DNA of 64,000 nt from Tetrahymena elliotti 4EA (Eukaryota; Ciliophora; Oligohymenophorea; Hymenostomatida; Tetrahymenidae), in the NCBI GenBank assembly GCA_000231825.2, contig JH720354.1, positions 472,965 through 536,964 of the forward strand, given 5' to 3'. This document shows positions 46,900 through 62,060 of the stretch, piece after piece; the first letter of the stretch is position 1, and every line of letters begins with the position of its first letter. The position numbers and the translations under genes are program-made. The notes under the pieces are model-generated. The model saw nothing but the letters and a program-made list of their open reading frames with translations, did no database searches and had not been told where the DNA came from.

Positions 46900-49800
46900 T
46901 CAAGCAATATGGAAACCTTGCTTTCCTTCTTGAATAGCAATTGTTAGCTTTTCCTTTAGAATTTCTTTGGAATCATATTCTGGAAGATCTAAAGATTTAG
47001 TACATGTGTGAGCTACAGGTAAGTTATTTTTATTATCTATCTTAGCTATTTCTAATTGTAAATTTTTGAATCCTCCAAAAGGAACTTTAAATGAACCTAT
47101 TTTTATTGAATAAATTATCAAAATCAAATATCTGCCTAATAATTTTTTTTTACCTGTTACGAAGAATAAGAATAAACTACGTTAATCTTCATCATACTCA
47201 TTCATTACTTCAAAGAACCATTGAATGATCTGAGAATCTTTATTATAACGATAATATCTCATGTGTTTTTTCATATCATCAACTAAATGAAAAAAATATT
47301 TTAGTAAATATTTCTTAAAATATTGTTTTACCATCAATTTTTTTGACTCCAGAGAGTAGGAGACCAAGTTCTTATTCATTCATGTACTTGAGGGATCTTT
47401 GTGGTAAAATTTCGTAGAAACCTTTAAGGAAAGATTGGATTTATTCCTTGATTTCTTCAGTCATTTTGAAATGAGCAATTTACTTTACATATTCTTTCTT
47501 ATTTTATTCAGTAACCTCAACATTTCTACCATTAGGAATAAGATCAACTGTATAATTTTAACCAAGAACTTATCTATCAATAGAATAAGTTAAGCAAAGA
47601 TCAGTGACATCATGATCAATAATCCACAAGAGGTTATTCGCCTCATCTGGATCAATATCTTCAAGATCACTTATGTAAAGAGTTTTATCTTTTTAGATTA
47701 TTTTAAATTAATATTGTAAAAATCAGAATAATTTTTTACGAAGTATATGTTTCAAGAAAGATTTGGTGAAATCTACTTCGAAGTCTAACTTTTCTATCAA
47801 ACCTTTAGCAATTAATCTTCCTGCATATCTAAAGTGTGTTAAATGATTTGGTACAAGGAATGAGTAAGGATTAGGTTGCATTGTTACACCATTAGAAGAG
47901 AGCTTAAACAAGCCTTTCTTAGGATCTAAAATATCATTTAAAGCTAAGACTATCCATTCTCTTGTCAAACCACCTTAATCAATACCTGATTCTCCTTCAA
48001 AAATAACATCAAATTTCTAAAGAATAAATACATTAGGGGGATAATTCATCAAATCTCCTAAAGAAGATAACCAGCATTAATCTCTTTGGCAATTAATATA
48101 GATCTTACGTTCAGCTCCTTTAGTTTTCTTTTTAGCTATAAATTTGGAATATGTACTATTTTATTTTTAAATAATAAAGATGTTATTTTTAGATATGATT
48201 GATCAATATTTTAATTTTACGCTGCTTTAGCCATTTTCTTTTCTGCATCTAAACGACGAGAAGATTTTACATCAACAGCAATAATATTAGATATTTCTAC
48301 CCATTTCTTCTTGGATTTTACATCATAACTGTTTATTAAGTATTGAATTAGTTTATTAAGTTCTCTTAAGATAAGATCATAAAGCTGAGTCATATCTACT
48401 CCTGAAAATTGTTTAGAAGAGTTTGCAGACATCAAAGCTGTCATAGTTCTAGTCATAGATTAGCCTAAACCTATGCTATCCATCATATCCTCAGGTGGTT
48501 TTGTGATAAGCTTAGAAAGTTAAGGCAAAGAATCATCAGGGATATCGTCTCCACCAAATTCTTCAGCAGGGTTGAGCTTCTTCTTTTTCTCATCAGGATA
48601 AAGGAAGTCATATAATGTTAGAATGCACTTAAGAGGATAATCAAAGAAACTGTAACTTGGAATGATCTATGAATTATATTAATTTTGAATTAGTATAAAG
48701 TAAAGAAATTAATAAAACTTACAAATTCTTAAAGTGACCAAGCATAGTTAACTGATTGAATCATGAATTGTAAAAGGTCAATGAAGAAAGACATGACACT
48801 AGGATCTTCTACTAATAAAACTTATCTAACATCTTGCAACATTCTTAAAGTGATCTATTGAAAAAATTAAAATTTTAATAATCATTTATTATTCAAAATT
48901 TTAAAATTTACTTTATTTTTTTCTGTTTTATACCACTCGATTGCTGCTTCAGCACCGTCTTCTTATGAACGAAGTTTGTATTCATCTAGTATTTATTTAA
49001 GCTCTTCTTTTTAAGCTATTTTAAAGAAAACTGTTAGATCCTTGATACTCTTTTTAAAGACTTCCATGTCAGATTATAAGAAGTTTTTAAATTTAATCAA
49101 GAAGTCATTATAATCTAAAATGTCATTAAGAGTTACAGCTTCATCATTTAAATCATCAAATCCACCTTTTTATTAAAAATAAACAATTCAAAGTTTGAAT
49201 AAGAACTTAATAAGCAAATTACGATTTTATTTGATTTGAGTTCTTTTGTGGATGAAAGCTGCTTGAAGTCTCTTTAATTCTGGGTGTAATTTCTTGATAG
49301 AAATTCTCATGTATTGTTTAACGAAATCAAGATAAATAGTGAATATTTTGCATTTGTCTTAAAGCAAAGTAAAGCTGCTGGATTCCTATTAAATATAATT
49401 AAGATGAGTAACTTCACAATTCAAAAATAAACATTTGTTTCAATATAAAAGTAAAAGTATCTTACAGAAATTCTTTTCTTTTTAGCAAGATCATTAGGAA
49501 TTTCTTGAGTAAATGATTCCATCAATTCCTCCATATTTAATTCTTTCCAAGGTCTGTACAAAACAGGGTACTTGTTATCATAATTAGCTTTAGCTTATCC
49601 ATTATATTATATTTGTTAATAAAAGATTTAGTTAAACTTGTCAAAAGGTTCAGTTATCAATTAATAGGAAGATTCAGTATATGAATAAACTAAAACATTA
49701 TTATACAGATTTTTATCCTAGGCTATCCACTTTTAAACAAATGAAACAAGTTGATTTAATGGAATGCTTTTATAAAATAAAAAATTGTTAAGAAAAATAA

Positions 49801-52800
49801 ATTTTAATAAAAACGAATAAAATTGTACCCATCTTTTTATCCTTTAATCAAATTTCCTAATTTAACATCTTTGAGATGTTCAAAAGGACGGAATTAGACA
49901 GCGAAAGTTTACAATTTAGAATGAGATTCGCTTCTTCCAACTTAAATTTTATATTCTTCTAGTGAGTTAATAGGATAATCTTGTAATCCATACAAGGCAT
50001 GACATTAGTTATATATTAAGAGTTCGTGGAGGACACTGATATAGTTAGCACATTTCCAATACTTAACATCAACTTCAGCTCTATAACTAACCTACTTATC
50101 CAAGAGAAGGATAGGTATTTCAATAAGTTACATTAAGTTATTTTAGTTTAATTATTCATTAGTAATTTTGGATCTCCTTGGGTATAAGAAGAGAAGGAAA
50201 GAAATTAGATCAACAATTCTGTAAGCATTATATGGATTTTGACAGACTAATCCAATTAACTCTACAACAGACTTATGAGAATATAATTTATTTTTATCTG
50301 TAAAAATGTGCAAAGCCTCAAATAATTTCAATAAGAATTCATCATCAAAAGTAGGAACCATTTCCAATAACAAGTTTTGATGTTTAAGCACTCTTTCGAC
50401 TGATGCTTTTTTATACATTGTAGGATAAAGTAAAGTATCTTCAATATTATCAGAATTGACATCATCTTCTAAATCTTGAATTTCTTCATTCTCATTTTCT
50501 AAATTGCTATCTTTTTCTATATCCTTTTTAACTTCAAATTACTTAAATTTATTCTTAAGTTCCTCTCTGATATTTTGTACCTTTTTTTAAAATTTAATTT
50601 TGTAAACAACAAAAAGTAAAAATGTTTTATCATTCATAATTGATTTTTTTTTTTCAGTCAATTAAAAAAATAATCAGTGGAAACTCGAAAATTTTTAATG
50701 AAATTAATCGAGTGTGGTAGAATCTTTTAATAGACCATTTCAAATTAAAACTTTTTGATACTTATCATATGAGTTAAATGAATTAGAATAGAAAAGAAAA
50801 ATACCTTTGTTTAAATAGGTTATGGCATTTATTCAACTAATTCTTGATCCCAAGATAAAGCTTAGACTCTTTGATCTTTAGGCTTCAAGTCATTGAAGAA
50901 ATCAATTATGTTTTATTAGATATATACTTTAAGTTATCCAGGTATATGAGGCACCTTTTTCTATTTAGTTGTTTCTGATTTAATACCTGTGGAAGATTAT
51001 TGGCCATTAGCTTATTCTTCCTCTAATTCATCATGTTGTTAAATTGTTCCATCTTCATTGAATTTAGGTAAAGAATTTGGATCTTGCTCAACATCATATA
51101 TTTGGGCATTAATTTTTTGCATGAATTTCTCAAGAATGTCTTTTTCTCTTTCAACAACAAATTATAATTTTTAGAGAAGTTAGTACTTTTTCTTTCCTTC
51201 TCTAAGAAGCTCTGTCTTTTAGTCAATGTTAGCTGCTAAGAAAGCATTTTCATCTATCTTATACAGGTCTAAGGCATTAGCTGGATATCCCATAGAAGTA
51301 AAATCAAACACAGATACATGAGTGTCATTTGTACCTTAGGTTGATTAGATGCTATGAGAGTTAGTAGTTCCTGTGGTAGTTCTTTGGCTAGTTGAATATC
51401 TATCAGCAAAAGTCTAAACAGCTTCTTATGCTTATCTAATTGCATTTTGAAGTAAATTCATATTCTAAGCAAAAGGATTTGTTGAAACATTATAAAGATT
51501 TTAGAAAGGCCCAGGGCGAGGCTAATTATTTGCAGAATTGGCCTAAATATTAGGTTGGTTTCTTTAAGCATGTGGGGCTTCTACACTTTTGGTAACAAGT
51601 TTTTTATCATCTTATTATGGCTACTTATCCTTATTTTGTTCTTATTCTTATCTGAGGCTATCTTATTCTTCTTTTTCCTTCTACTATCTTCTGCTTTCTT
51701 CATTTATTTCTTTGAAAATAATTTCATCAAGAATGTCAAATTAGCTCAATTTTGTAGGGCGGTGGTGGTAAACTGTTTCTAATAGCCCATAATCTTACTT
51801 TTCAAATTCTGTTTAACGTCTAAGTACAACATAAAGGTGACTCAAACAGTAAATGAAAGTTTGGGTATGCTCTTTCTTAGCAAATAAATTAGGGTATGCG
51901 TTATAGAAATCATACAAAGATTATAATCCATGGGTAAATTATTCATGGTGAGCGTAATACATTTCATCAATTGATTAAATGACTCCCTACTTACAGAATA
52001 ATCCCTCAAAAGCTTAATTTGATAATGTCAAATAAAATAAATTAAAATAAATTTTTAATTAATTTGTGAATTACCTTTTTCTTCTTCAAGAAGCTCTTTA
52101 GTGACATCTGTAGATTCTTTTTAACTCTTTAAATCTGGTTTGTCATAGAATGAAGAGTTACTTAAGGGTCCAGTATTTGATAATTGATATCTCACTTATA
52201 AAATTTCTGGGTTTATTAATTTAGTATTTGAGTTAATAGCTCCATATATATCAGTATAACCAAATTAAGATGCCTTTTCAAGTTCCAATCCTTTCTCCTT
52301 TTCAAAATATGAAAGCATATTTCTATTTACATAATAGCTAATATAATCAAGAGCAGTCTCGAAATCAATTTTGATATTTCTGTCATTAAATAATCTTTTA
52401 GGAAGATTTTGTAAACAATCTTTCATTAATCCAAATATATTAATAGAAATAAGCTTAAATAATTCCTATTAGTTAGCAGCTCTCTTAATCAGCTAAACTA
52501 AAATTGCTAATATTTTTCTATATTAGTCAGTTAAAATGTAAACACTGTAATCCTCAAAGTAACTCTTTAAGCTACTGATTAATCCATATAAAATTGTAAA
52601 ACAGCTCTCAAGATTAAAAAAATTTTTAGTTTCAATAATCTATTTTTTTATTAAATAAATCAATTAAAAATATTAAAATAAAACTAAAATCTTCAATTTA
52701 GTAAAATTAAGAAAATTAATTTAAATCTAAAATCTTCAATTTCAAACAATTAATCAATATTTTTAATCATTTATTTCTAAAATAAAAGTTTTATTCTTGT

Positions 52801-55800
52801 CTTTTTTGTTAAATCTCACAAATATTTATAATTTTCATTCATTTATCAATCAAATCACAGAGATTTGTTCAGATTTTTTGTTTATTTTTTGATTAAATTT
52901 CTAACTCAAGATAAAAATTTTTATAATTTGTTTTATTTTTTATTTTTAAAGAATAATTTTTTATCATGAATGACTAGAAAGACGCTTATATTAATAGATA
53001 ACCATAAGTTATCAATAGGATTATTTAAAATTTTGTCAATCAATTAATACAAAAGATTTTATTATATTTAAATTCTTTACCTTCTTGATCCATGTAATGT
53101 TTCTTTCTACGACAATACTGAAGTAATATTCTGAACTACCAATTATAGGAACAGGCTTAGGTTTCTTTTTAACAGGAGGCTTAGGAGCAGATCCTTCTTC
53201 ATTTTCTTCATTTTATTCCTAAGGAGGTTCTTCTTATTCTTCTTCCTCTTCTCCTTCTGCTGCTTTTTTCTTCTCAATATAGGAGTAATTTATTTTGAAG
53301 AGTACTTCTAATATTTAATTAGAAGTAAACTCAGAGATAGAACCTCCAACAATAAGGAAGTCCAAGAAAGAAATGATGTTGTTTTTCTTAAAGATAGAGA
53401 ATTCAGGTATTTTAACACGCTTTTCCAAAATATATGGAATAGTGAGAGGATACTTTTACATAAACATTTACAAAAGCTTAATTGCAAATGGAAATTCTAA
53501 GTAAAAAATATTGAATATAGCAGTTTCACTAGAGCTTTATTTTTCCTTAGATTAATTGTAAGAATCATTAATTCTTGATTCAATTAAATCTATTAAGAGA
53601 TCAATAATCTACTTTTAAATCAAATTCAACTTCACTACTTTTGAAGATTAAATTGCAGTATTTTAATAATATCTAAAACGGATTTTGCGATTCTTTTTAG
53701 CATCTTTTTATTCGTCACTATTTTCTTTATTCTCTGGGGATTTGTCTTCTCCTTCTTCATCATCTTCTTCTAATTTATCTTCATTTTCTACACCGTTTTC
53801 ATTATCATTTGATTTTGCTTCTTCTACTCCAGCAGAGAAGACAGTGTCAGCCTAACGGATAGTGATGACTACTTCTCCTTCTTGTTAATCTTACTAATCG
53901 CCTTCTTCTATTTGTTTTTATTCTTCATCTTCATCACCTTCTTACTTTTCAACTATATCCTCATTTTCTTATACTTTTTCACCTTCCTCATTTTCCTAAT
54001 CTTAGGGAGGTTAAGCTTGCTATTCTTCAGCAGCAGCCTATTCACCTCCAGTATCTTCTTCCTCTTCTCCTTCTTTCTTTTCCTCTTCACCTTCTTTTGG
54101 CTCATCTGCATCTCTTATAATCTCAGGAAGTATTTCAAGTTCGGGCTCGTAGTCCTCATTAAATTCAATTTAATCTTCAGGCAGACCTTCAAAGAGAGTT
54201 GCAATGACTTAGCGAAGGCATCTTCCGTTTTCTAACATATCTTTTTAAATGATTTTTTTGTTGTCAATATCTTTTATGCTCCAATACTGTTAGAATCTTT
54301 TTTCAAGGCTTTCATAAAGAGAGTTCTTAATACGTATTTCTAAGCAGGTTTTGATGAAATTTTCTTTTTAAAAGGTGAAAATTAATTCAAAACATCTCAT
54401 TAAAGGAGTCCACAAATTATTTGTATTCTTTGAACCATTAACTCTTTTGAATTAAAAAAATAAATTAAAAAAAATATTTTTTTTAAATATTATTTTTACC
54501 TCTCAAAAATAAAATCATCATAGTAAACTGATGAGAATCTAAATAATACTTTGACCAATTATGCTAATTATTCATCTATATTAATCTCTACATATTTTAA
54601 CTTATTGATAGAGTAAGCTATGAAAGTCAAAATATTTCTTAGTATAGGATAAGGAGAGAAGACTTTACTATATTTAGAATATTCTTTAAATAAGCTAGCC
54701 TCCAGATAATCAATTACTCTTTCTAATGTCTAGGTGCTCAATTTTATCAATGTGACAAAAATTTATTCTTTTATAATTAATTACAAAATCATCAAATATT
54801 ATTAAATTCATTAAAGAATCTTGAAATATAAAATAAAATTTATTGTTTTTTGATAAGAACTATTTATTAAATTTTATTTTGAAGCCATAAATAACTAATT
54901 ATTATCTTAAAAAAATTAAAATTTTTTTATTTAAAATTAATTAACAAATTATTTAATGTTTAGTTAAAACGATTTATTCTTTTCTTATTAGAATTATTTA
55001 TGAGCCTTCTTAGTAGTTTAGGTCTTTTTTAAGGCGATTTAATTTATTTTACATCAATAATTATCTGAAAAATATATATTTTCTTATTTTTTTAAAAAAT
55101 GAAAAAAGGGCTTTTTGAATCAAAATTTAGAAAAATTGAATTATCTTTATTCAACTTATTTTGGAATCTTTAATTTTTTGTTAAATTTGTTGAAATAATT
55201 AATGTTAAATTACTGTCAATTTAAGTTTCAGATATTCTACTGCACTCTCTTAAATAAACACTGAGCTAGGTAAACCAGATATTAAGCATTTTGAACATAT
55301 TTGATACATTTATAATTTGGTGTTTGAGGTTTTAGGGAGAAATATTTAGATAATCAACATAGATTTCAAACATTTTGATAAAAAACTAAACAATATTAGT
55401 TCTGTCGTAAGTTGAGAATTTGATAATCCATGTTTCATATTTATTAATAATATCTATGATAACGAATACTAAAGAGCCAATTAAAGCACCTCTATTTACT
55501 TAAGGAGTATTCACTATTTCCTTCTTTAAACATTCTATAAAAACTTTCATTCCATCAGGTAATTAGTCTATTTACTTATTCAATTTCATCGATATAAATA
55601 AATCAGTTGGAGGATAGAGCGAGGGCTAGAAGTTTGGATCGTACTCCTTGAAGAGTTCAATAACTATATTTTGTAAGTAGGTACAGGACGCTGCTACTTA
55701 TACTCTTTCATCTTTTAGTTAAAGATATAATATAGTTGAAGCAATAGCTTTTATTTCTTCACTCACTAAAACAAGACCAGTTCTGTTTGCATTTTATAAT

Positions 55801-58800
55801 ATTTAAAGTTGAAAATAAAAAATATTAATTCTATTTACCTTGAAATTTCTCCAAATAACCTAGCCAGATATTAGCCTATAAATTATCTAGCAGCAGGAGG
55901 AGCTCCATCTAGTTGTTTGAAATTATTGAATTCTAATTCAAATGAGCCATCATATGTGTTACTTAAGAAGAAATGTCTAATATTCACAGCATTAATGAAA
56001 AATTAAATGCAATGGTCTTTGGCTTAAGTGTTTCTTAACTTATCTTTATTATCAAGAATCAATACCTTTAATATTTCAGGCTATGAAATTAATAATTGAG
56101 CAGATTATATTCCCAAAAGTAATTCATCAAGAGTCATCTAATTAAAATATTAAATAAACATTTAACAAATAAAGAATCAAATTTTACAGTCACAGCTGCT
56201 TTTTTATTTTGGAAGATAAAGAACCACCATCTTATGAAGACCATAGAAAGGATGAGGAACTAATACTTGTACCAAGTTTCGCGAGTAAGGCTAGAGTCAT
56301 CTTTTAAAATTTTAAGAATATCTAAATTAATTTTGAATTTTCTAAAAGCGATCAAGATATTATTTGTTAAATCAGATAACTTTTTGTAATATTCACATTA
56401 GTCGAATGTTCCATTCAAACTACCAAAATTGATGCTTTTTCTTATTTCTTATTCAGCAACAAGATTTGTGGCTAAATCTTGGAAGGCATCTCTTATATTA
56501 TCAGTTCTAATTTATCCTGTGAAGACATTAGCCAAAATACTTTAGTTGATAGAACTTGAAAGATCATCGATAATCAATCTATTTTCCTTTTACTCCCAAC
56601 ATATTTTTAACAGTTATTAATTCAAACCTATATTTTAATAAATTTTCATTATTCTCTTTTAAATATTTTTAATTTAATTTACCAACAAAATATTTTTCTA
56701 AACCCTTTTTGATTTAGTGGAAAGCATCTACATCTCCCAAGAAAGTACGAGAAATCACATATTTATTAGAATCTTACTTTTCACTTCCTTTGTATAGGAA
56801 GGCGCTATACAAGTAAGTCAAAACAGTTTTTTTTACTTATGGATTTTATGATGCTTTAATGAATGTTTATTCAAAGTTGAAGTCCATTTTACCAATGTAG
56901 TATTTAACTTTTTATGGGATATGAGTAGCAATCAATTAAGGAAGACATTTTCTAGCTTTAACTATAAATGCATTCAAGTTCTCATTTGATAATTTCACCT
57001 TGTCTTTTGCTACTTGTTTTATTTAAGTTTTAAAGAGACCGTAGAGAACACAAAGCTATTTAACAAGAGTAAGACTTGCAATATTTTGAGCATCATAATT
57101 GCTAACTAAAATACTCGCTTAATCTCCAATACTTAAGCTGCTTCTTTAACCTAAAACCCAATTTTTGTTTATTCCTTGATAAGGTAAGAATGTAAGTGTG
57201 TTTTCATTCTTATCTATTAGCTCAACAAATAATTGAATAAAAATGTGAAGCATAGGGATCTTTTCTTTCTTTTCTTCAATAAAAAGCTTAGAATCTTAAG
57301 GGATATTCAAATAGTAAAGGAGGACTATCTTGAAATCCATATTGCAATAATGGATTAATTCTAAAGATCTTCTAACAAGATTTAAGCAATCTTATTCACT
57401 AATAAAAGATGGAACCTAATTTATTTTGAAATATATCAAATAAATACATTTTTTATAAATTTTAAAATACCTTAGATAGAATATTGATGAAATTTTGGAA
57501 GAATGCACTTTGGAATTAAGATGCTCTTAAAGCGTTAGTTGATATCAATGATTCTACAAAAGATTTAACATATGCATTTCTTGTAAAATTGGGGAATCTT
57601 TCCATAACTATTGTTTCGAAAGCCCTATCTTCTTGTAAAATAGGAATTTTTTCATCCAAGTACTAATTAAAATAAGCAACAAATTTATTGCTAAATCTAT
57701 TGTAAGAGGCATCAATTATATCAGAAGAGAGAAGATTGTTAGCACTTTTTTTATTTGAAGTGTCATCCAAATTCTCTTCAGCTGATTTCTCATCTTCCTA
57801 TTAATCAGGATCTTCTTTAGCTTAGTCAAGTCTCAAATGAGAATAACAAAAACGAGAATAATTAACTTTTTCAACTAATTATGCCATTTGTAAATTATCT
57901 CCATATTTTTTGATAAAAGCATTTAAAACCATATTAGCAGGTGAGAATGCTTTCAATTAAAGATTATTAAATTTAATATAACTTGCTACAACTTCAGCTG
58001 TATTTTAGAATCTTTCATCATCATTGTTTGATAAAAATACTTTTGAGAGAATATCACAGTGATAAAAGATAATTTAAGATCCAATTCTTCCTACTTAAGT
58101 GTCACTCTTAAAGCCTTTATAACAGCTGTCAAAGAAAGTCTTAGAAGTGATGAATTCTTTAATTTCATTTTTAAAAATTCCTTTAGTTGCAAGAACTCTG
58201 TGATTTATAAATTTAAAGTAAGATAAAGCATTAAAAGGCAACTCAGGACTATGTGCTTCTTCATGAAAATTGATAACAGTCAAATATAACTCTTTGAGGG
58301 CTTCAATAATAGGAACTGCTTCCTTTCCAATAACTTCAGCATTTACTTCAAAGAAGTAAGAATTAGCATAAAACAATCTAAATAGATATAAAACATTTCC
58401 AGATCTATTTATGCTGTCTTCATCATGAGCTTGTTTAATTTCTCTAACCAAACGATTAATGGCTAAAGTATAATACTTGATTAAAGTATCAAGCAAATCG
58501 TTACATTCTTGCTCAAGTTTGGCTAAATGAGGACTATTTTTTGTTCCTAGCTTATTTAAAATATCTACTTTAATGCTTTTATAAATTCCAGTAAACTATT
58601 CGTAATAGCGAGCAGCATCATCAAACTTAACATTTTCAACAAAATCTGATTAATCTTCATTCAAATATTTAGTTTTAAAGTCATCAACAAATCTATTTTC
58701 AAATTCAATATTGACATCTTCTTCTAAATTGAGAATTTGAGCTTAACTGTCTCTGATAAAGACTAAGCACCACAACATATCTAATTAAAAGTCAGGATAT

Positions 58801-60132
58801 GGGAAATTTTTCATAGCATACAATAAACGATAATCCTTGTTTAAATAAAACTTTTTAAGAGAATCCAAGCAAGTAATGAAGCGTTAACCACCAACGAAAG
58901 ACAAACACTTTTTGATTAAGAAAAGATAAAAAAATTTATTTTAAAGGAATTTTCATTACAAATAATTACTTAAATTCCAGCTATTAAAGCTCTATTTTTA
59001 ATTGCTGAAAAATTCTTTGCCAAACGAAGAGTCAACATAACATTAACAAATAATGGAGTTATTTTATTTGGGGGTGTTTATATATTATCTTTAGCAAGAA
59101 GTTACTAAGTTTGGTAATAAGAAGAAAAGAAGTCAGAGTATTCCTTTTTAACTGAGTTAATTTCTAACTTAAACACTTCTTTTCCTGGATTTTCATAAAA
59201 TGCTTAATCACCTTGAACATCATTTCCTAATGGCTTTGCTCCTGTATCCTTTTTTAAATAAAATAATTATTATTAAAATTCTTGCAGTACTTCATCATTT
59301 TCATAATAAGGATTCACAAGAAAAAATAATTTAAAGTTTACTTTATAAAACTTTTCATTTTTAAAGATTTCAGCTACATAAGGATACCTTTGACGCCATA
59401 TATTTATAAAATATAAGTAGTAACTCTCCATTAATCTACAGCTATCAACAGTCTTTAATACCTAGTTGCTATTTTTTATAAATAAAACAAAAAATTCATT
59501 AAGTTGATCTATCTACTTTTCATTGAAAAAATAAAGTATTTATTTATTGATTATAAAACGTGCAAGTTTCAATCTATTATCTTTCTATCAAAGAATCAAA
59601 TAAATAAGCTTTAACGCTGCTCATTGCACTTTAAAATGAATAGACGTTGAATAATTCATTAAGAAATTACCTTTCTGCAAAAACAATAAACTTTAGAACT
59701 AGATAATTTATTTCAAGATTGTCGCAATAGAGCAAGAGCTAAACTACATTATTGAATCTATCTGTTTCAATTTTTATAGCATTTATACGCTCACTAAAAA
59801 GCTCAATTAGAGTTTCTAAAATACTAATAAGGTTTCTTAATATAACTATAATACCAATATCCTATTTTTCAATCAGCTTAATGCTTTCAACACCATTCCA
59901 TGGACCTTCTTCATAGGTTTTTCTAATAATATTAATTCTTTTCTCTAACTTTAACATGTAAAATTAAAAGAGATAGTCTCCTTAATGAAGTTTAGAGAGC
60001 TCTAATTTGCCATCATCTTCCTAATAGTTTAAGAAGCTATCTAGTTGAGATTATAAAGTTTCATCATCAACTTCCCTTTCATCATCTACAGGTAAGTTAT
60101 CAAGTACTTTTTCATTTTTATTCTTTGATTTT
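46900..60132 (-). CDS. Giant HECT-type E3 ubiquitin ligase (HUWE1/TOM1/UPL1-like)
   Basis: Transfers ubiquitin to substrates through a HECT cysteine thioester. The C-terminus is clear. GGLTREWIVLALNDIL starts the core HECT lobe (about 47985), followed by QPNPYSF, HLTHFRYAGRLIAKGLIE and DVTDLCLTYSID. Then come VDLIPNGRNVEVTEQNK, FVTGSFKVPFGGF and the catalytic motif LPVAHTCTKSLDLPEY (Cys codon 47002-47004). It ends GKQGFHIA and TGA 46900-46902. Upstream are helical, ARM-like regions typical of this family (for example 50418-50152), a very acidic Glu-rich low-complexity tract (about 54150-53160) and a DUF908-like N-terminus (GPWNGVESI, LLYCDNLEINYLVLKF; about 59960-59690). Many short introns interrupt it; the largest I could bound is 52640-53080, and another lies near 54.77-55.20 kb. 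Probably over 3500 residues, as in HUWE1. The start is unresolved. The frame opens after an AG near 60133 with no Met, so a first exon likely lies further upstream. I cannot exclude a split into two genes, but no internal TGA-plus-start break was found. Confidence 0.8.
52640..53080 (-). other. Large intron of the HECT ligase gene
   Basis: A 441-bp GT..AG intron. The exon before it ends RNITWIKK and the one after begins IIETKNFFNLESC. It is AT-rich and contains two copies of ctaaaatcttcaattt about 45 bases apart. No gene is seen inside. Confidence 0.65.
53160..54160 (-). other. Acidic low-complexity segment within the HECT ligase
   Basis: On the minus strand this encodes long Glu/Asp/Gln runs (EEEEDTGGEQAAAEEQ, LEEDDEEGEDKSPENKE). 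HUWE1/TOM1-type ligases commonly carry a disordered acidic tract between the ARM-like repeats and the HECT domain. The unusually CTT/TCT-rich plus strand here is only its mirror. Confidence 0.75.
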
Positions 60133-62060
60133 AATTACAAAAAACATTAAAAATTAATTATCCTTTTTCTACCATACTTGTGAAATGATAATACACAAAT
60201 AAATATATGCAAATTGTGTTTGCAATAATTGTTCAAAAAATATGTTTTATTACAGGAAAATTGAGTCGACTTGGCTATAATAAATTGGTAATGCTCTAAT
60301 GATAGGCAAAATTCATCTTTCCTTAATTTTAAATTAAATCTATTAATCTTGCTAAATAATTTGTTCTTCTACACTCTGTTAATTATTCTTATTTATTGCA
60401 ATTAATTGTTCTTCTTTATTGCCTTTATTAATTAATAGAATTAAAGTTATTTATTGTTTCTTTTTCTTCTTCCTCTTTGCATTTAATTTTCAAATCTTTT
60501 TGTTGTATTCATTCATTCAGTTCAATTGATATAATTCTTCATTCATTTAATATTCATTTATAAAACTATTAAATTTTCAAATTAATTCATACAGAAATCA
60601 ATGCAAAAATCTTATTAAAGTGTATAGCAAAAACCAACTTCATTTTTTTGTACATTTATTAAATATTTACAATTAATATATCAAACTACATACATTTCAT
60701 TCATTTACCAATAGGGACTCTATAAAAATTATTAACCTTTTTGATTGATCAAATGATTAAAACACAAAAATTTTGTAGTTGTTTCATTTTTTGATTTATT
60801 CACATATCTTTCTTTTATTTATCAAATCAAAATAAAAATATTATTTATATTTCATTCATAAATCAGTCAGTCAATCTACCTTTCTTTCTAATTATTTACT
60901 AAAAAAGCTTTATGATTGCCACCATCAGACATAAAAAAAGTGTAATCTTAAAATTTTATTTATTTTAACATTTATTTTTTTTCAATAAAGTATTTCAAAT
61001 TTAAATTAAAAAAATAGTTAGTGTTTTTGCATTTTACACCATAATCTTAATAGTTATCAAAAATCAAAAAAAAAATTATCAATAACAGTTAATTTAAAAA
61101 TCAAAGTATGCTTAGTAATTCCTTTTTTATGGTATAAATATTAATTGAAAGAGTAATTTAAATCAAAAATAAAATACATGTCGATTTATTTATTTAAATA
61201 AATTGTTGTTAATATGTTTAAAAGTGGCTTGAAGTATGAGAAAATAGTAAAGAATTAATTTAAAAATTTGTTTTAATTATGAATGAAATAGGTAATTCAT
61301 TTCTAAGTATTTAATTTAAATTAAAAAAATTTTTCTAATATATTAAAATGTGTTACTTTTTGTCAAAATATTTCTGATAAAGCTCAAAAAAATTACTTTA
61401 ACTTTGGGTTTATATTTTTAACTTAATAAATGTTAATTTAATTTGTTAAATTTAAAATTTAAGAATTAACTCCTATTTTACAAAATAAATTTTGATTTAT
61501 TTTTTGTTTTTAATCAAAAAAAATTATCCTTATTTCTTTTCTATTTTTTAAGAATTAAAATTTTATACTTAATTTTATAAAATAAACAACTCATCTCACC
61601 AAAGCTTTAAATTTTAAAAAAATGAGTTTTTGAGTTTGAAGATATTTCATATTATTCTATATGACTAATAAGATTAATAGCTTTTAAGGATTATTATAAT
61701 TATAAGATTGAATTTAAATAGATATTAAAATGAATGAATTCTAACTCTCCATTTATCATTTTTAAAATTTAAAAAAATTAAGGAGGGATTATTTATTATT
61801 TTTTAAAGGATTCTTTATGGATGAAGATCAATACTGATTATCAAAAATTTGGATTTATAAAATATGTATGGAAAAGCTTTTTTACAATATTATTAGCAAC
61901 AATTTGGCTAACATTTAATCAATTAATTAAAATATCTGAGAAGGATGGATTTAATCTCTCCTTTTTAAATTGAAATAATTAAAAATTTTAAAATTCAGCA
62001 AAGAATTAAATATTTTTTTGATTATTTTTGTAAAGCAATTCTCATTTAAAATCATAAGAA
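60133..62060. other. AT-rich region between divergent genes
   Basis: Should contain the missing 5' exon and promoter of the HECT gene (-) and the promoter of the Q/N-rich gene (+). Pyrimidine-rich ATTCATT-type tracts occur at about 60500-60900. No supported gene. Confidence 0.5.

Noticed and set aside
53882..54235. Plus-strand Phe/Leu/Ile-rich 117-residue frame resembling a membrane protein
   Set aside because: Exact mirror of the Glu-rich tract of the minus-strand HECT ligase; a codon-complement artefact.
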